Shown here: positions 1-7,800 of the stretch, one piece after another
How positions within the stretch are numbered: position 1 is the stretch's first letter
Layout: every line of letters starts with the position of its first letter
Origin: Muribaculaceae bacterium
Lineage (GTDB): Bacteria; Bacteroidota; Bacteroidia; Bacteroidales; Muribaculaceae
NCBI GenBank assembly: GCA_009775375.1
Contig: VSPO01000063.1
Span: 1-18,573 of the forward strand
DNA length: 18,573 nt
Direction of reading: 5' to 3'
Position numbers and translations under genes: made by a program
The notes under the pieces: model-generated
Told to the model about the DNA's origin: nothing
Database searches by the model: none
Seen by the model: the letters and a program-made list of their open reading frames with translations, nothing else

Positions 1-2
1 GA

Positions 3-59
3 TGGGACAACGACTATCTACTTTATGCCTTAAAAAGTTTTGATTTTGTAAAAAATTAA
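3..59 (+). CDS. C-terminal end of an unknown upstream gene (partial)
   Basis: One frame reads from the window edge as WDNDYLLYALKSFDFVKN followed by TAA. The mix of aromatic, acidic and lysine residues looks like a natural protein end, and the other two plus frames are less convincing. The rest of the gene lies outside the window. Its family cannot be recognised from 18 residues. It would be the neighbour upstream of the lipoprotein gene, in the same A+T-rich tract. Confidence 0.35.
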   Translation, partial: WDNDYLLYALKSFDFVKN

Positions 60-93
60 GATGCGTCAGCCGTGTGTATTTGGAGGGCAGGTA

Positions 94-124
94 TTGTTTT
101 TATTATTTAAATTTTGTAATTTTG
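94..124 (+). promoter_or_regulatory. Bacteroidetes-type promoter for the lipoprotein/membrane-protein pair
   Basis: TTG at 94-96 is followed after exactly 20 bases by TAATTTTG at 117-124. This is a full match to the Bacteroides -7 consensus TAnnTTTG with a -33 TTG at the usual distance. Transcription would start near 131, giving a leader of about 25-40 bases before the lipoprotein start. The 15 bases at 112-126 recur exactly at 1111-1125. Confidence 0.65.
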
Positions 125-171
125 TAACATCATAAAAAAAACAAAATATAAGGCATGTATAAAAATGTCTA

Positions 172-735
172 TTGCTTTTATTTGCAATACTTTTATTAGT
201 TGGTTGTGAATCCAAGGATGAGATCACTACTCCAGTCGTCCTAAAAAGCCAAATTACCATGGACGACTTAGACAATATGCACTTTACAATGAAATCAATT
301 CTTGAAAACGATTCTAATGCCACAAGGTCAGAAGATCTTTTCAATGACACATTGAAATGCAAAATGATTATCAATCCTCTGATAGAAGATGGGAAAAACA
401 TACAATCCCAATTGATAAGACAAAAAGGGAAAATGTCAGCAGATGAATTAGAATTCTTTGAATCAATGGATGAAAATGAACTTGCGATTCTATCTCTTTT
501 GACAATTTATACATCTACCGAAAACCTATCTGCCCAAACTAGAAGCGTTGATATGGGAAGATTGACATCTTGCCTTGGTGTTGCAATAGGACTCTCTGCC
601 ATCTCCGAACTTAGAGTGGGTGGTGTCATATCTGCAAAAACTGTGGGCAGAGCGGTTATGGCCATTGCCAAAAGATACGCTGGATATATCGGAGTTGCTC
701 TAATGGTCTATGATTTCTATGATTGCTTTTACTAA
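172..735 (+). CDS. Lipoprotein with C-terminal glycine-rich hydrophobic module; start out of frame
   Basis: I do not recognise the family. As drawn it starts at a TTG and gives 187 residues with lipobox LVGC (Cys12), but that signal peptide has no positive charge. An ATG at 155-157 followed by TAT and five A (161-165) is one base out of frame. With six A it would read MYKKCLLLFAILLLVGC, a textbook lipoprotein signal. The middle (about 25-125) is charged and probably helical. The C-terminal part (about 130-187) is different: rich in Gly, Ala, Val and Ile, with Cys134 at its start and Cys185 two residues from the end. Class II bacteriocin cores and some secreted toxins have this look, but that link is inference. 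The downstream membrane-protein gene overlaps its end by 26 bases. The gene is A+T-rich compared with 1185 onward, which suggests acquired DNA. Alternatives are a plain surface lipoprotein or a phase-variable gene. Confidence 0.7.
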   Translation: MLLFAILLLVGCESKDEITTPVVLKSQITMDDLDNMHFTMKSILENDSNATRSEDLFNDTLKCKMIINPLIEDGKNIQSQLIRQKGKMSADELEFFESMDENELAILSLLTIYTSTENLSAQTRSVDMGRLTSCLGVAIGLSAISELRVGGVISAKTVGRAVMAIAKRYAGYIGVALMVYDFYDCFY

Positions 736-1012
736 AATATTCAATGTGCGAAGCCTTGAAGAAACTGCCGTGATAAACATGGTATCCTTCATTATATGGA
801 CAACAAGCATTCTTATTGATAACTCCGTTTTAGGCTGGATTGCGTTTTCATTAGCATCGGGCACTCTTATTTTCAATATAATAGGATTGGCCTTCATCAA
901 TAAAGCTTATTTCGATGAAGAACGCACACAAGTTGTAGGCAGATATATAAACCAGACTATCTTCTCCATTTGCTTTACAGTGGCTTTTCTTGCCTTAAGG
1001 AATATACAATGA
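710..1012 (+). CDS. Small three-helix membrane protein, possible immunity partner
   Basis: This is a 100-residue hydrophobic protein with about three membrane segments, near residues 20-38, 42-65 and 83-98, and a charged stretch (KAYFDEER) between the last two. No family is recognised. The ATG at 710 lies inside the end of the lipoprotein gene, with a second in-frame ATG at 719. The overlap of 26 or 17 bases implies translational coupling and a joint function. The size, topology and position fit an immunity protein for a membrane-active peptide. This rests only on layout and hydrophobicity, so an accessory membrane protein of another kind is equally possible. A strong terminator follows 44 bases after the stop. 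Confidence 0.7.
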   Translation: MISMIAFTKIFNVRSLEETAVINMVSFIIWTTSILIDNSVLGWIAFSLASGTLIFNIIGLAFINKAYFDEERTQVVGRYINQTIFSICFTVAFLALRNIQ

Positions 1013-1056
1013 TTTTAGAATTAATTCTGAATTCTAAAAGATCCCCTCCTCCAATA

Positions 1057-1094
1057 AAAAGCGCGGAGACCTCGGAAAGAGGCTCCGCGCTTTT
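1057..1094 (+). terminator. Rho-independent terminator after the accessory pair
   Basis: AAAAGCGCGGAG (1057-1068) pairs with CTCCGCGCTTTT (1083-1094). Inside it CCTC (1070-1073) pairs with GAGG (1079-1082) around a GGAAA loop, with A1069 bulged. A run of T closes the 3' arm. It separates the A+T-rich pair from the envelope operon. Confidence 0.85.
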
Positions 1095-1110
1095 CTCTGT
1101 CTCAGCTTTT

Positions 1111-1125
1111 TTTTGTAATTTTGTA
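1111..1125 (+). promoter_or_regulatory. Candidate promoter of the envelope operon (-7 element)
   Basis: TAATTTTG at 1116-1123 matches the Bacteroides -7 consensus TAnnTTTG, about 60 bases before the acyltransferase ATG. The -33 element is weak: only T-rich sequence, partly inside the terminator. The 15-base string 1111-1125 is identical to 112-126, which holds the -7 element of the other promoter. Confidence 0.5.
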
Positions 1126-1184
1126 GGGTTGAAGCCGTTTGCGCTTCTCCCAACTAAGTTTTGGCTCAATTTGCCCCTTTTGAT

Positions 1185-2045
1185 ATGGACAGCACAACCC
1201 CCGAAAACACACGCCCGGCTATTCGCCCAGACGTGATCAACTATGACGACATCCGGAAGATGGCGCCTTTCCTCGACGGACACCCAAAGCTCGTCAACGG
1301 CGTGATGCACTTCCTCCGCCTCGACGAAATCAACCGCATCCACCGGACGTATTGCGACACCCCGGGAGTGGAATTCGCCCACCGCCTGATCAAGGATGAG
1401 TTCAAATTCAAGCTCAGGATCGACAATCTCCAGGTGCTCTCCAACTTCCACAATGGCCCCTTCATCACCGTCAGCAACCATCCCTTCGGAAGCTACGACG
1501 GAATCCTGCTCATCGACATCGTCGGAGAGTACAGGCCCGACTTCAAGGTCATGGTCAATCTGATGCTCAACAACATCCAGGCCATGCGCGAAAACTTCAT
1601 AGCCGTCGACCCCCTCAAATCCGATGACCCCGAAAAGAAGAAAATCACCATGCAGGGCATCCGCGAGGCCATGAAGCACGTAAAGCAAGGCCATCCGCTC
1701 GGCTTCTTCCCCGCTGGGGCCATGTCGAAGCTCGACAGCTCCCTGACCGTGCGCGACCGCGAATGGCAGCCATCCATCATCCGCCTCATCAAGCAGCTGA
1801 GAGTCCCCGTCATCCCGATATATTTCCATGGCCACAACTCCTGGATTTTCAACCTCCTTGGAGTGATCGACTGGCGCCTGCGCACGCTCCGGCTTCCCCG
1901 CGAGGTGATGCGCGCCTACGGCCGGGAAGTGCGCGTCTCAATCGGCGACCCGATATCCGTGGAGAGGCAAGACCGCTGCGCGACGGTAGAAGCCCTCTCC
2001 GACCTGCTGCGAGGAGCGACCTACGCCCTCAAATCCCTTAAATAA
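1185..2045 (+). CDS. PlsC-like (1-acylglycerol-3-phosphate / hemolysin-type) acyltransferase
   Basis: This 286-residue protein belongs to the lysophospholipid acyltransferase superfamily, which moves an acyl chain onto a lyso-lipid at the inner face of the membrane. The catalytic block is VSNHPFGSYDG near residue 96-106, with five rather than four residues between His and Asp, as in the NHPFGxxDG hemolysin-like branch. FFPAGAMSK (174-182) is the FPEG-like block, and VPVIPIYFHG (207-216) is the following beta strand. The ATG at 1185 is chosen over a TTG at 1161 because it starts the conserved part cleanly. Bacteroides use relatives for glycine/ornithine lipids (GlsA type) as well as phospholipids, so the exact acceptor is open. 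No GlsB-like N-acyltransferase is next to it. It is the first gene of a five-gene operon, 24 bases before the regulator. Confidence 0.88.
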   Translation: MDSTTPENTRPAIRPDVINYDDIRKMAPFLDGHPKLVNGVMHFLRLDEINRIHRTYCDTPGVEFAHRLIKDEFKFKLRIDNLQVLSNFHNGPFITVSNHPFGSYDGILLIDIVGEYRPDFKVMVNLMLNNIQAMRENFIAVDPLKSDDPEKKKITMQGIREAMKHVKQGHPLGFFPAGAMSKLDSSLTVRDREWQPSIIRLIKQLRVPVIPIYFHGHNSWIFNLLGVIDWRLRTLRLPREVMRAYGREVRVSIGDPISVERQDRCATVEALSDLLRGATYALKSLK

Positions 2046-2069
2046 TCCAATCAAACCACGAATAAGAAA

Positions 2070-3269
2070 ATGGACGAAGTCCTGAAAGCGAAACAACGCT
2101 TCTCAATCATAGGCAATTCCCCCGCCCTCATCGCCGCTATCGAAAGGGCCGTGAAGGTGGCCCCGATCGACCTCTCCGTGCTCGTCACGGGTGAGAGCGG
2201 CGCGGGAAAGGAATTCTTCCCGAAAATCATCCACGCCTATGGCGCGAGAAAGCACAAGAAATATATAGCCGTCAACTGCGGGGCTATCCCCGAAGGCACC
2301 ATCGACAGCGAACTTTTCGGCCATGAGAAGGGCTCTTTCACCGGAGCAATCACCTCCCGCAAGGGCTATTTCGAAGAGGCCGACGGCGGAACGATTTTCC
2401 TCGACGAGGTGGCCGAACTGCCGCTGACGACGCAGGCCCGCCTGCTGAGGGTGCTCGAATCGGGAGAATTCCTGAAAGTCGGCTCCTCCACCGTGCAGAA
2501 GACCGACATCCGCGTCGTGGCCGCCACCAACGTAGACCTCCTCAAGGCCGTGGCCAAGGGGAAATTCCGCGAAGACCTCTACTACCGACTCTCAACCGTG
2601 GTCATCGATGTCCCCTCCCTCCACGACCGTGGCGACGACATCGTCCTGCTCGCCAGAAAATTTGCAGCCGATTTCTCCGAAAAATACCTGACTGCCCCCA
2701 TCTCCTTCTCCGAGGAGGCGCGACGCGCCATGAAGCTCTACAGATGGCCCGGCAATGTCCGGCAGCTCAAAAACATCATAGAGCAGCTCGCCCTCTTCAA
2801 CGCCGGGGAGGAAATCTCCCGCCGGGTGATGCTCGAAGCCCTGCCGCTCGACCATTCGGCGGCTTCCTCGCTCGTGGCAAGCAGCCACGACATAAGCTAC
2901 GAGACTGAGCGCGAGATGCTCTGGCAGCTCGTCTACGCCCTCAAGCAGGAGCTTGCCGAACTGAAGGCGAAGGTCGACAAGGCCGACCCCTCCCCCGCCG
3001 ACAGTCGCAGCCGCCACGCCGCCACGCAGTCGCTTATCAAGTATGAGCCCCCGGTGGCGGAGTCTGCCGGCATTGAGGATGTCGTGGCCGTCCCGACCCT
3101 TGAGGAGTCGGAACGCGACGCCGTGGCCGCAGCCCTCAGGCGCAACGGAGGCAACAAGAAGAAGACAGCCGAACAGCTCAACATTTCGCAGCGCACTCTC
3201 TATCGAAAAATCCATGAGCTCGGCCTCGACCTCGACGAAGGCTCCGAACGCGAACCAAACGAAGACTGA
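2070..3269 (+). CDS. Sigma-54-dependent Fis-family transcriptional activator without receiver domain
   Basis: A 399-residue bacterial enhancer-binding protein that would use ATP to open RpoN promoters. The AAA+ domain starts almost at once (about residue 12). Walker A is GESGAGKE (41-48), and the sigma-54 contact loop reads GSFTGA (88-93) where many relatives have GAFTGA. Walker B is GGTIFLDE (106-113), and WPGNVRQL (226-233) is the sensor II region. A likely coiled coil (about 278-304) and a polar linker lead to a Fis-type helix-turn-helix near 345-385. There is no N-terminal receiver, GAF or PAS domain, so the signal must enter another way, for example by expression level or through the coiled coil. 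It sits between lipid acyltransferase and LptE genes, suggesting an envelope-related regulon. No -24/-12 site was recognised in the window. Confidence 0.92.
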   Translation: MDEVLKAKQRFSIIGNSPALIAAIERAVKVAPIDLSVLVTGESGAGKEFFPKIIHAYGARKHKKYIAVNCGAIPEGTIDSELFGHEKGSFTGAITSRKGYFEEADGGTIFLDEVAELPLTTQARLLRVLESGEFLKVGSSTVQKTDIRVVAATNVDLLKAVAKGKFREDLYYRLSTVVIDVPSLHDRGDDIVLLARKFAADFSEKYLTAPISFSEEARRAMKLYRWPGNVRQLKNIIEQLALFNAGEEISRRVMLEALPLDHSAASSLVASSHDISYETEREMLWQLVYALKQELAELKAKVDKADPSPADSRSRHAATQSLIKYEPPVAESAGIEDVVAVPTLEESERDAVAAALRRNGGNKKKTAEQLNISQRTLYRKIHELGLDLDEGSEREPNED

Positions 3270-3288
3270 CACTCTCCATAAACTGAAA

Positions 3289-3846
3289 ATGAACGCTTTT
3301 TTACGAATTAAAGAAAATCTGACCCGCGCGGCGATAGCGAAGGCGGCTGCATGGATAGCCGTCTGCATCATCGTCCCGACATTCCAGGGATGCGTGCCCT
3401 CCTATAAGTTCAACGGCTCGGCCCTCAACTACGACGTCTACAAGACTATCGACATCACGGAGTTCCCGATCCGTGCGGCCCTGGTCTACCCTCCCCTGCA
3501 GCAGACTTTCGAGAACAAACTTCTCGACACCGTCACCCGGCAGACCCGGCTTCAGGAAATCGACGGCAACTCCGACCTGGAGATGACCGGGGAGATCACC
3601 GGCTACTCCCTCTCCCCGCAATCGGTCGGAGAGGATGCCTACGCCACGGAGACGCGCCTGACCATCACGGTCAGGGTGAAATATACCGACACCAAGAACT
3701 CCGCCAACAACATCGACCAGAGCTTCTCGGCCTACCGTCAGTTCTCAAGCTCGCTGATGCTGACCGACGTGCAAGACGACCTCTGCAACGAAATCTGCGA
3801 TGAGCTCGTCGACCTTATATTCAACGCCACCCTCGGCAATTGGTAA
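3289..3846 (+). CDS. lptE: LptE-family LPS assembly lipoprotein
   Basis: This 185-residue lipoprotein matches the Bacteroidetes LptE family. In the family, LptE plugs the LptD barrel in the outer membrane and helps insert lipopolysaccharide. The signal peptide has basic residues, then a hydrophobic stretch AAAWIAVCIIVP, then lipobox TFQGC with Cys35 as the lipidation site. The body has short beta strands such as LEMTGEITGYSLSP and RLTITVRVKYTD, the usual LptE alpha/beta fold, and a C-terminal helix rich in Asp and Leu. The ATG at 3289 is chosen because it gives this signal; longer readings run back into the regulator gene. It follows the regulator by 19 bases and precedes the next gene by 6, so it is co-transcribed. 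Confidence 0.85.
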   Translation: MNAFLRIKENLTRAAIAKAAAWIAVCIIVPTFQGCVPSYKFNGSALNYDVYKTIDITEFPIRAALVYPPLQQTFENKLLDTVTRQTRLQEIDGNSDLEMTGEITGYSLSPQSVGEDAYATETRLTITVRVKYTDTKNSANNIDQSFSAYRQFSSSLMLTDVQDDLCNEICDELVDLIFNATLGNW

Positions 3847-3852
3847 ACCGCT

Positions 3853-4386
3853 ATGGAGAAGTATCCTTATTTCATAAATCCGGCTCTGGAAGCGCTCAGG
3901 CAGGGCGATGTCTCCGCCGAGGAGGCGCAAAGGCTGCGTAGGCTGATCGCGGCAAACGTCGGCGACGTCCCGTCGCTCCGGATGATGCTCGGCATCGACC
4001 CTGAGGAATTCGCGGAGTTCTATCCCGACCTCCTTCCCCCGTCGCTATCCACGGCCGACACCATCGACTCTTTCCTCTCCCGCTTCGGCAATCCCGACGC
4101 TCCGACCCCCATGGCCGCAAAAGAGATTCCTGAGCCTGCCGAGAATCCCATCCCTCCCGCCAAAATCTCTCTGGAGGAACCTCCCACAGTCTCTTTGGCT
4201 AATAAACTTATAAAAAATCATGATTATCAAGACGCTTTGGAAATTATTCAGCAATTAATCTTGATTTATCCGGAAAAAAGTGTTTACTTTGCAGACCAAA
4301 TCCGTTTCCTGAAGAAATTAATCTTCAACGAAGCAAGAAAACCTCAAATTGAAAAGCCGTCTGCACAAGGCGGCCGCAACTCATAA
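3853..4386 (+). CDS. Conserved hypothetical protein with TPR-like C-terminus
   Basis: A 177-residue cytoplasmic-looking protein with no signal peptide. The N-terminal part (1-65) is helical with a short motif EALRQGDVSAEEAQRL. A Pro/Ala/Glu-rich linker (about 75-112) follows, then a helical pair (about 113-165) that resembles one TPR-like unit: NKLIKNHDYQDALEI, then YPEKSVYFADQIRFLKKLI. I recall similar small proteins beside secG in other Bacteroidales, but the function is unknown. Base composition changes sharply inside the gene: the first two thirds are G+C-rich and the last third (from about 4195) is A+T-rich. That A+T-rich part also carries a promoter-like sequence for secG. Confidence 0.75.
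   Translation: MEKYPYFINPALEALRQGDVSAEEAQRLRRLIAANVGDVPSLRMMLGIDPEEFAEFYPDLLPPSLSTADTIDSFLSRFGNPDAPTPMAAKEIPEPAENPIPPAKISLEEPPTVSLANKLIKNHDYQDALEIIQQLILIYPEKSVYFADQIRFLKKLIFNEARKPQIEKPSAQGGRNS
4261..4291 (+). promoter_or_regulatory. Candidate internal promoter for secG
   Basis: TTG at 4261-4263 is followed after 20 bases by TTACTTTG at 4284-4291, a 7-of-8 match to the -7 consensus TAnnTTTG. It lies inside the upstream coding region, in its A+T-rich part. The start point would be near 4298, about 100 bases before the secG ATG. Confidence 0.4.
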
Positions 4387-4398
4387 CATTTTCTAAAC

Positions 4399-4749
4399 AT
4401 GTACATCTTTCTTTGCATCCTCATTGTGATTGCATGTCTGCTCCTCATCGGCGCAGTGCTTATTCAGAAATCAAAAGGCGGCGGTCTCGCCTCCGATTAT
4501 TCACAAGGCAACCAATATCTCGGCTATCGCAAGACCACCGATTTCATTGAAAAAGCCACCTGGAGCCTCGCAATCTTCATTTGCGTGATCAGCATCTGCG
4601 CTTCGTTCGCAATCAAGGCTCCCATCAACGTCTCAAGCATGGCTCCGGCTCCCGCCCCCACAAGCGCTCCCGCTCCGGCTCCAACCCAGACGCCTGCGCC
4701 CGCCCAGACTCCGGCTCAAGCCCCTGCCCAGACTCCCGCAGCAAATTGA
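4399..4749 (+). CDS. secG: SecG protein-export translocon subunit with Pro/Ala-rich tail
   Basis: This 116-residue inner-membrane protein has the SecG layout. A first membrane helix (1-21) is followed by the conserved loop VLIQKSKGGGLASDY, then a second helix (about 54-74). SecG supports SecYE/SecA-driven export. The tail (about 82-116) is unusual: nearly all Pro, Ala, Thr and Gln in short APAPT / PAQTP units, low-complexity DNA that can change length by slippage. Bacteroidetes SecG tails vary, so this need not change function. It is the last gene of the operon, 12 bases after the previous stop and 20 bases before the terminator. Confidence 0.93.
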   Translation: MYIFLCILIVIACLLLIGAVLIQKSKGGGLASDYSQGNQYLGYRKTTDFIEKATWSLAIFICVISICASFAIKAPINVSSMAPAPAPTSAPAPAPTQTPAPAQTPAQAPAQTPAAN

Positions 4750-4768
4750 ATTTCTCATAACTGTTTAT

Positions 4769-4812
4769 GAAAGGCCCTGCCGCTCCATGCGACAGGGCCT
4801 TTCCCCTTTTTT
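4769..4812 (+). terminator. Rho-independent terminator after secG
   Basis: GAAAGGCCCTG (4769-4779) pairs perfectly with CAGGGCCTTTC (4793-4803), with an inner CGC/GCG pairing around TCCAT, followed by CCCTTTTTT. It ends the plus-strand envelope operon. On the minus strand no T-run follows, so it is a poor terminator for the converging efflux operon. Confidence 0.88.
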
Positions 4813-4830
4813 GATGCTTAACCGAGCTGA

Positions 4831-7800
4831 TTAATGTTTCTCGCTTTTCAGTCCAAGAAATATCGGCATTACGAAAGTATAAGCAATGACCGACATCATA
4901 AGGCCTCCGATACTACCCACTGCAAGGCTGAACCAGAAATCGTTTTCCAGTTCCCTCTCAAACAGGAATGGCAGCAAAGAAAGCATTGTCGATAACACAG
5001 TCAGGAAAACCGGCATTGCCTTTATTCTGAATGCCTCAAGATACACTTCCTGCTTGCTGAAAGCTTTCCCCTCTTCAATTCGCGCTTTAAGAAGACTCCT
5101 GTATTCAAATATCTGGTAGATGCCAGCGTTGACCACAATGCCTGCCAAAAGCACCATCGAGGCAAACCCTCCATTACCAAACGGTGCCCCCGTAAGATAG
5201 AACGCAAGGAAAGTGCCTATGAACGACACCGGAATAAGGCTGATTATCACCAATGGCAGGGTCATTGATTCAAAAAGCACCGCGCAGACAAAGTAGATTA
5301 TAACCGCCACGAGAAGGAGGAGCCAATACTGTGTGCCGTCGTCATTATGCCATCCCTGGGTGCGGTTCAGGCAGCGGTAGCCTACCGGGAACTTCGAGTT
5401 GAATTCTTCTGTGACTTTTTTTATCATTTTGCTAGAATAACTCCACGAGGCAAGCACGTTGAATGCGACTCTCAATACATACTCCTGGTTCCTTCGCGGG
5501 ATGCTGTTCTTGGCCTGCCTACGCTCTATCCTCATATAGTTGGAAAGTCTTGCCGGCTGTCCGTCGATGTTAAGATAGGAGTTGTCAAGTTGCCAGTAGT
5601 CGAATGCCTCCACCCTGTCCGACCGCAGTCGGATTTCGGAGTCAATAAAACTATCTTTGTATCGTCCCAGCTCCCTGTCGGCAAGTAGCTCTCGCAGCGA
5701 GGCATGTACCCCATGGAGTGGGAAACGGTCAAGGACTATCCGTTGCTTGTCATATGCCATATACAGCTCGTCTTCCTGTACCTCATGTCCGGGCGTCTCA
5801 ATGACTATGTCTTGCACGCGCGTATTCCCTGAAAGCCTTGATTTTATTTCCTCCGCAAAACGGCAAAGCCTGTCGTAATTATAGCCTGCGATCTCTATGC
5901 TATGAGAACGGTGGGTAAGGTTAAGTGAGTTGCTGAAGCCTCTATCGCTAACTCCATTGGTGCTCCAGTCGGCACCGCCAAGCGAGACTAGAAGGCCTAT
6001 CACCTCGTCTTCCAAGAAATAGGGGAAGTCGGAGTTGCGATGTTCCTCCTTGAATTCAATCTCTATCAATCCTCCTCGGCTGTCGACGTTGGTCTGAAAA
6101 CGCTCTATCTCCTGAAAGCCTGATAAAAACCGCTCTATATGTAGCATCTTGTCGTTAAGCTCGTGCACGCTTCCCCCTACGGGCATCACCCCCCTGATCA
6201 ATAGTCGTTTCTCCCTTTGCTGCGGAGGTCCGTCTGAACCTGCCTTGATACGTTCGGAGAAAAGACGCATAGTGCCTCCGAGATATGTGGATAGAGACCC
6301 TTTCAGGTAGCGTACAAAGAAGTCGCTTCCGAAGGTGGCGTTATACGTTTTCTCATACCACAATGACTCCCGACTTTCCTCCTTGGGGATAAAGATTTTG
6401 TCTTCATCTCCGAGCTTGTCGGGAAGCGCAAATACCGGAATCCCGAAGATAAGGATAAGCGACACTATGTAGAGCCATTTCCTTTTTCGGGTGAGGCGTA
6501 TATACCGGCCGTAAATCTTCAGCAGCTTTTCTTCGATTCTATCCTCTTTCTCGTCCGGTTTGACTGGGTCATTTCCTGTATACCCAAGCTTCTCCACCAA
6601 AGCCGGAACGAAGAGGAGTGCCACAATCAGCGATACTGCCAGGTTAATGATAATGATCCATGAGAAGTCATAAAGGTCTTTGCGGATATGTTCGGGAAGG
6701 AAGAATATGATTATTAAGGAACCGATTGTAGTAAAGAGCGCGGCAAGTATGGCGAAGAAAGCGTCGCGGTTCCGGTGGTGCAGATAATGGTCTACCATCA
6801 CTATCGACGAGTCGATGATTATCCCTAACGACACAGTTATTCCGGCAAGCGCGAAGGTGTGCAGCCGCAGGTCGAAGAGCCGATACACAAGCACGGCTAT
6901 GAGTATATTGGCGGCGAGTGTGGCCGAGGTGATGAATAGGTATTTCCATCTCCTCCTTATGATCCATACGAAGGCCATCAGGATGAGGAGCGACAAAACA
7001 CTCCGTCTGACCAGCGTGTCGAGCTCCGACTCGGTCTTTTCGGCGGCGTTGTAAGTCAGCGATAGGAACACTCCTTTCTTTAATCCGTCTCCCAGCTCAT
7101 CTATGCGTTCGCGCAGACTATGGGAGAGCCTTATGATCGGAGCGTCGGCATCGATGTAGACGTTGAGATAGATTGTGCTAAGCCCATTGAGGCGGTAATA
7201 GCTACCCGGGAGTCGGTCTTTGTATTCGTATGACGCGAGGTCGCCGAGATAGACTATCGTCCCGTCAATGTTCTTGACAGGCATATGCTCCAGTGGCTTG
7301 CCTAACTGGCCGACGTCGAGGTAGAGGGCCTTTCTCTCGCCAGGCTTCCCGGGGGAATTTACGGTCAGCTCTCCCACAATCTCGGAGCGTCCCATGAACC
7401 CCTTTACGGCTCCCTCAATGTCATCTACTGTGATGGCCGCCGCCCTGAGTTTCATAGGGTCGTAGGTTATCTCCACATACTTGCCGGCTCCCCCGGTTAT
7501 TTCGACATGTCTAACGCCCTCCATCCCTTTCAAAGCAGGCTCCATCTGCAATCTGACATATTCTTTCAGCTGGTCGTCCTTCATGGAGGCGTTAAGCTGA
7601 TACGTAAGCAGCAGCTTCTCTTTCCCTTCCTCGCCCGTGTCCGTCACAACCTCACCTCCGGTCAGTATAGGATAGCTGACATTTTCGGGAAACTTGCGGT
7701 AGATTTGTCTCAACGCGGAGGCAATCTCGAATTTTGCCGCCGACACGTTGACCTTTGGTTTCAGCTCTATCACCACCCGACCGCTTCCGAAGTTCGATAT

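Noticed and set aside
975..1835. Long open frame of 286 codons antisense to the acyltransferase gene
   Set aside because: It is a shadow of a G+C-rich gene. Its product is rich in Val, Asp, Glu and His without domain structure, and the sense strand has clear acyltransferase motifs.
3043..3288. Longer start for lptE
   Set aside because: The extra 82 codons lie inside the regulator gene and lack a signal peptide. The ATG at 3289 starts a clean lipoprotein signal.
2592..3371. 259-codon open frame antisense to the sigma-54 regulator and lptE
   Set aside because: It crosses two well-supported genes, has no recognisable domain, and reflects codon bias of the sense strand.
4769..4803. The secG terminator as a bidirectional terminator for the efflux operon
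   Set aside because: On the minus strand the hairpin is followed by ATAAACAG rather than a T-run, so support is weak.
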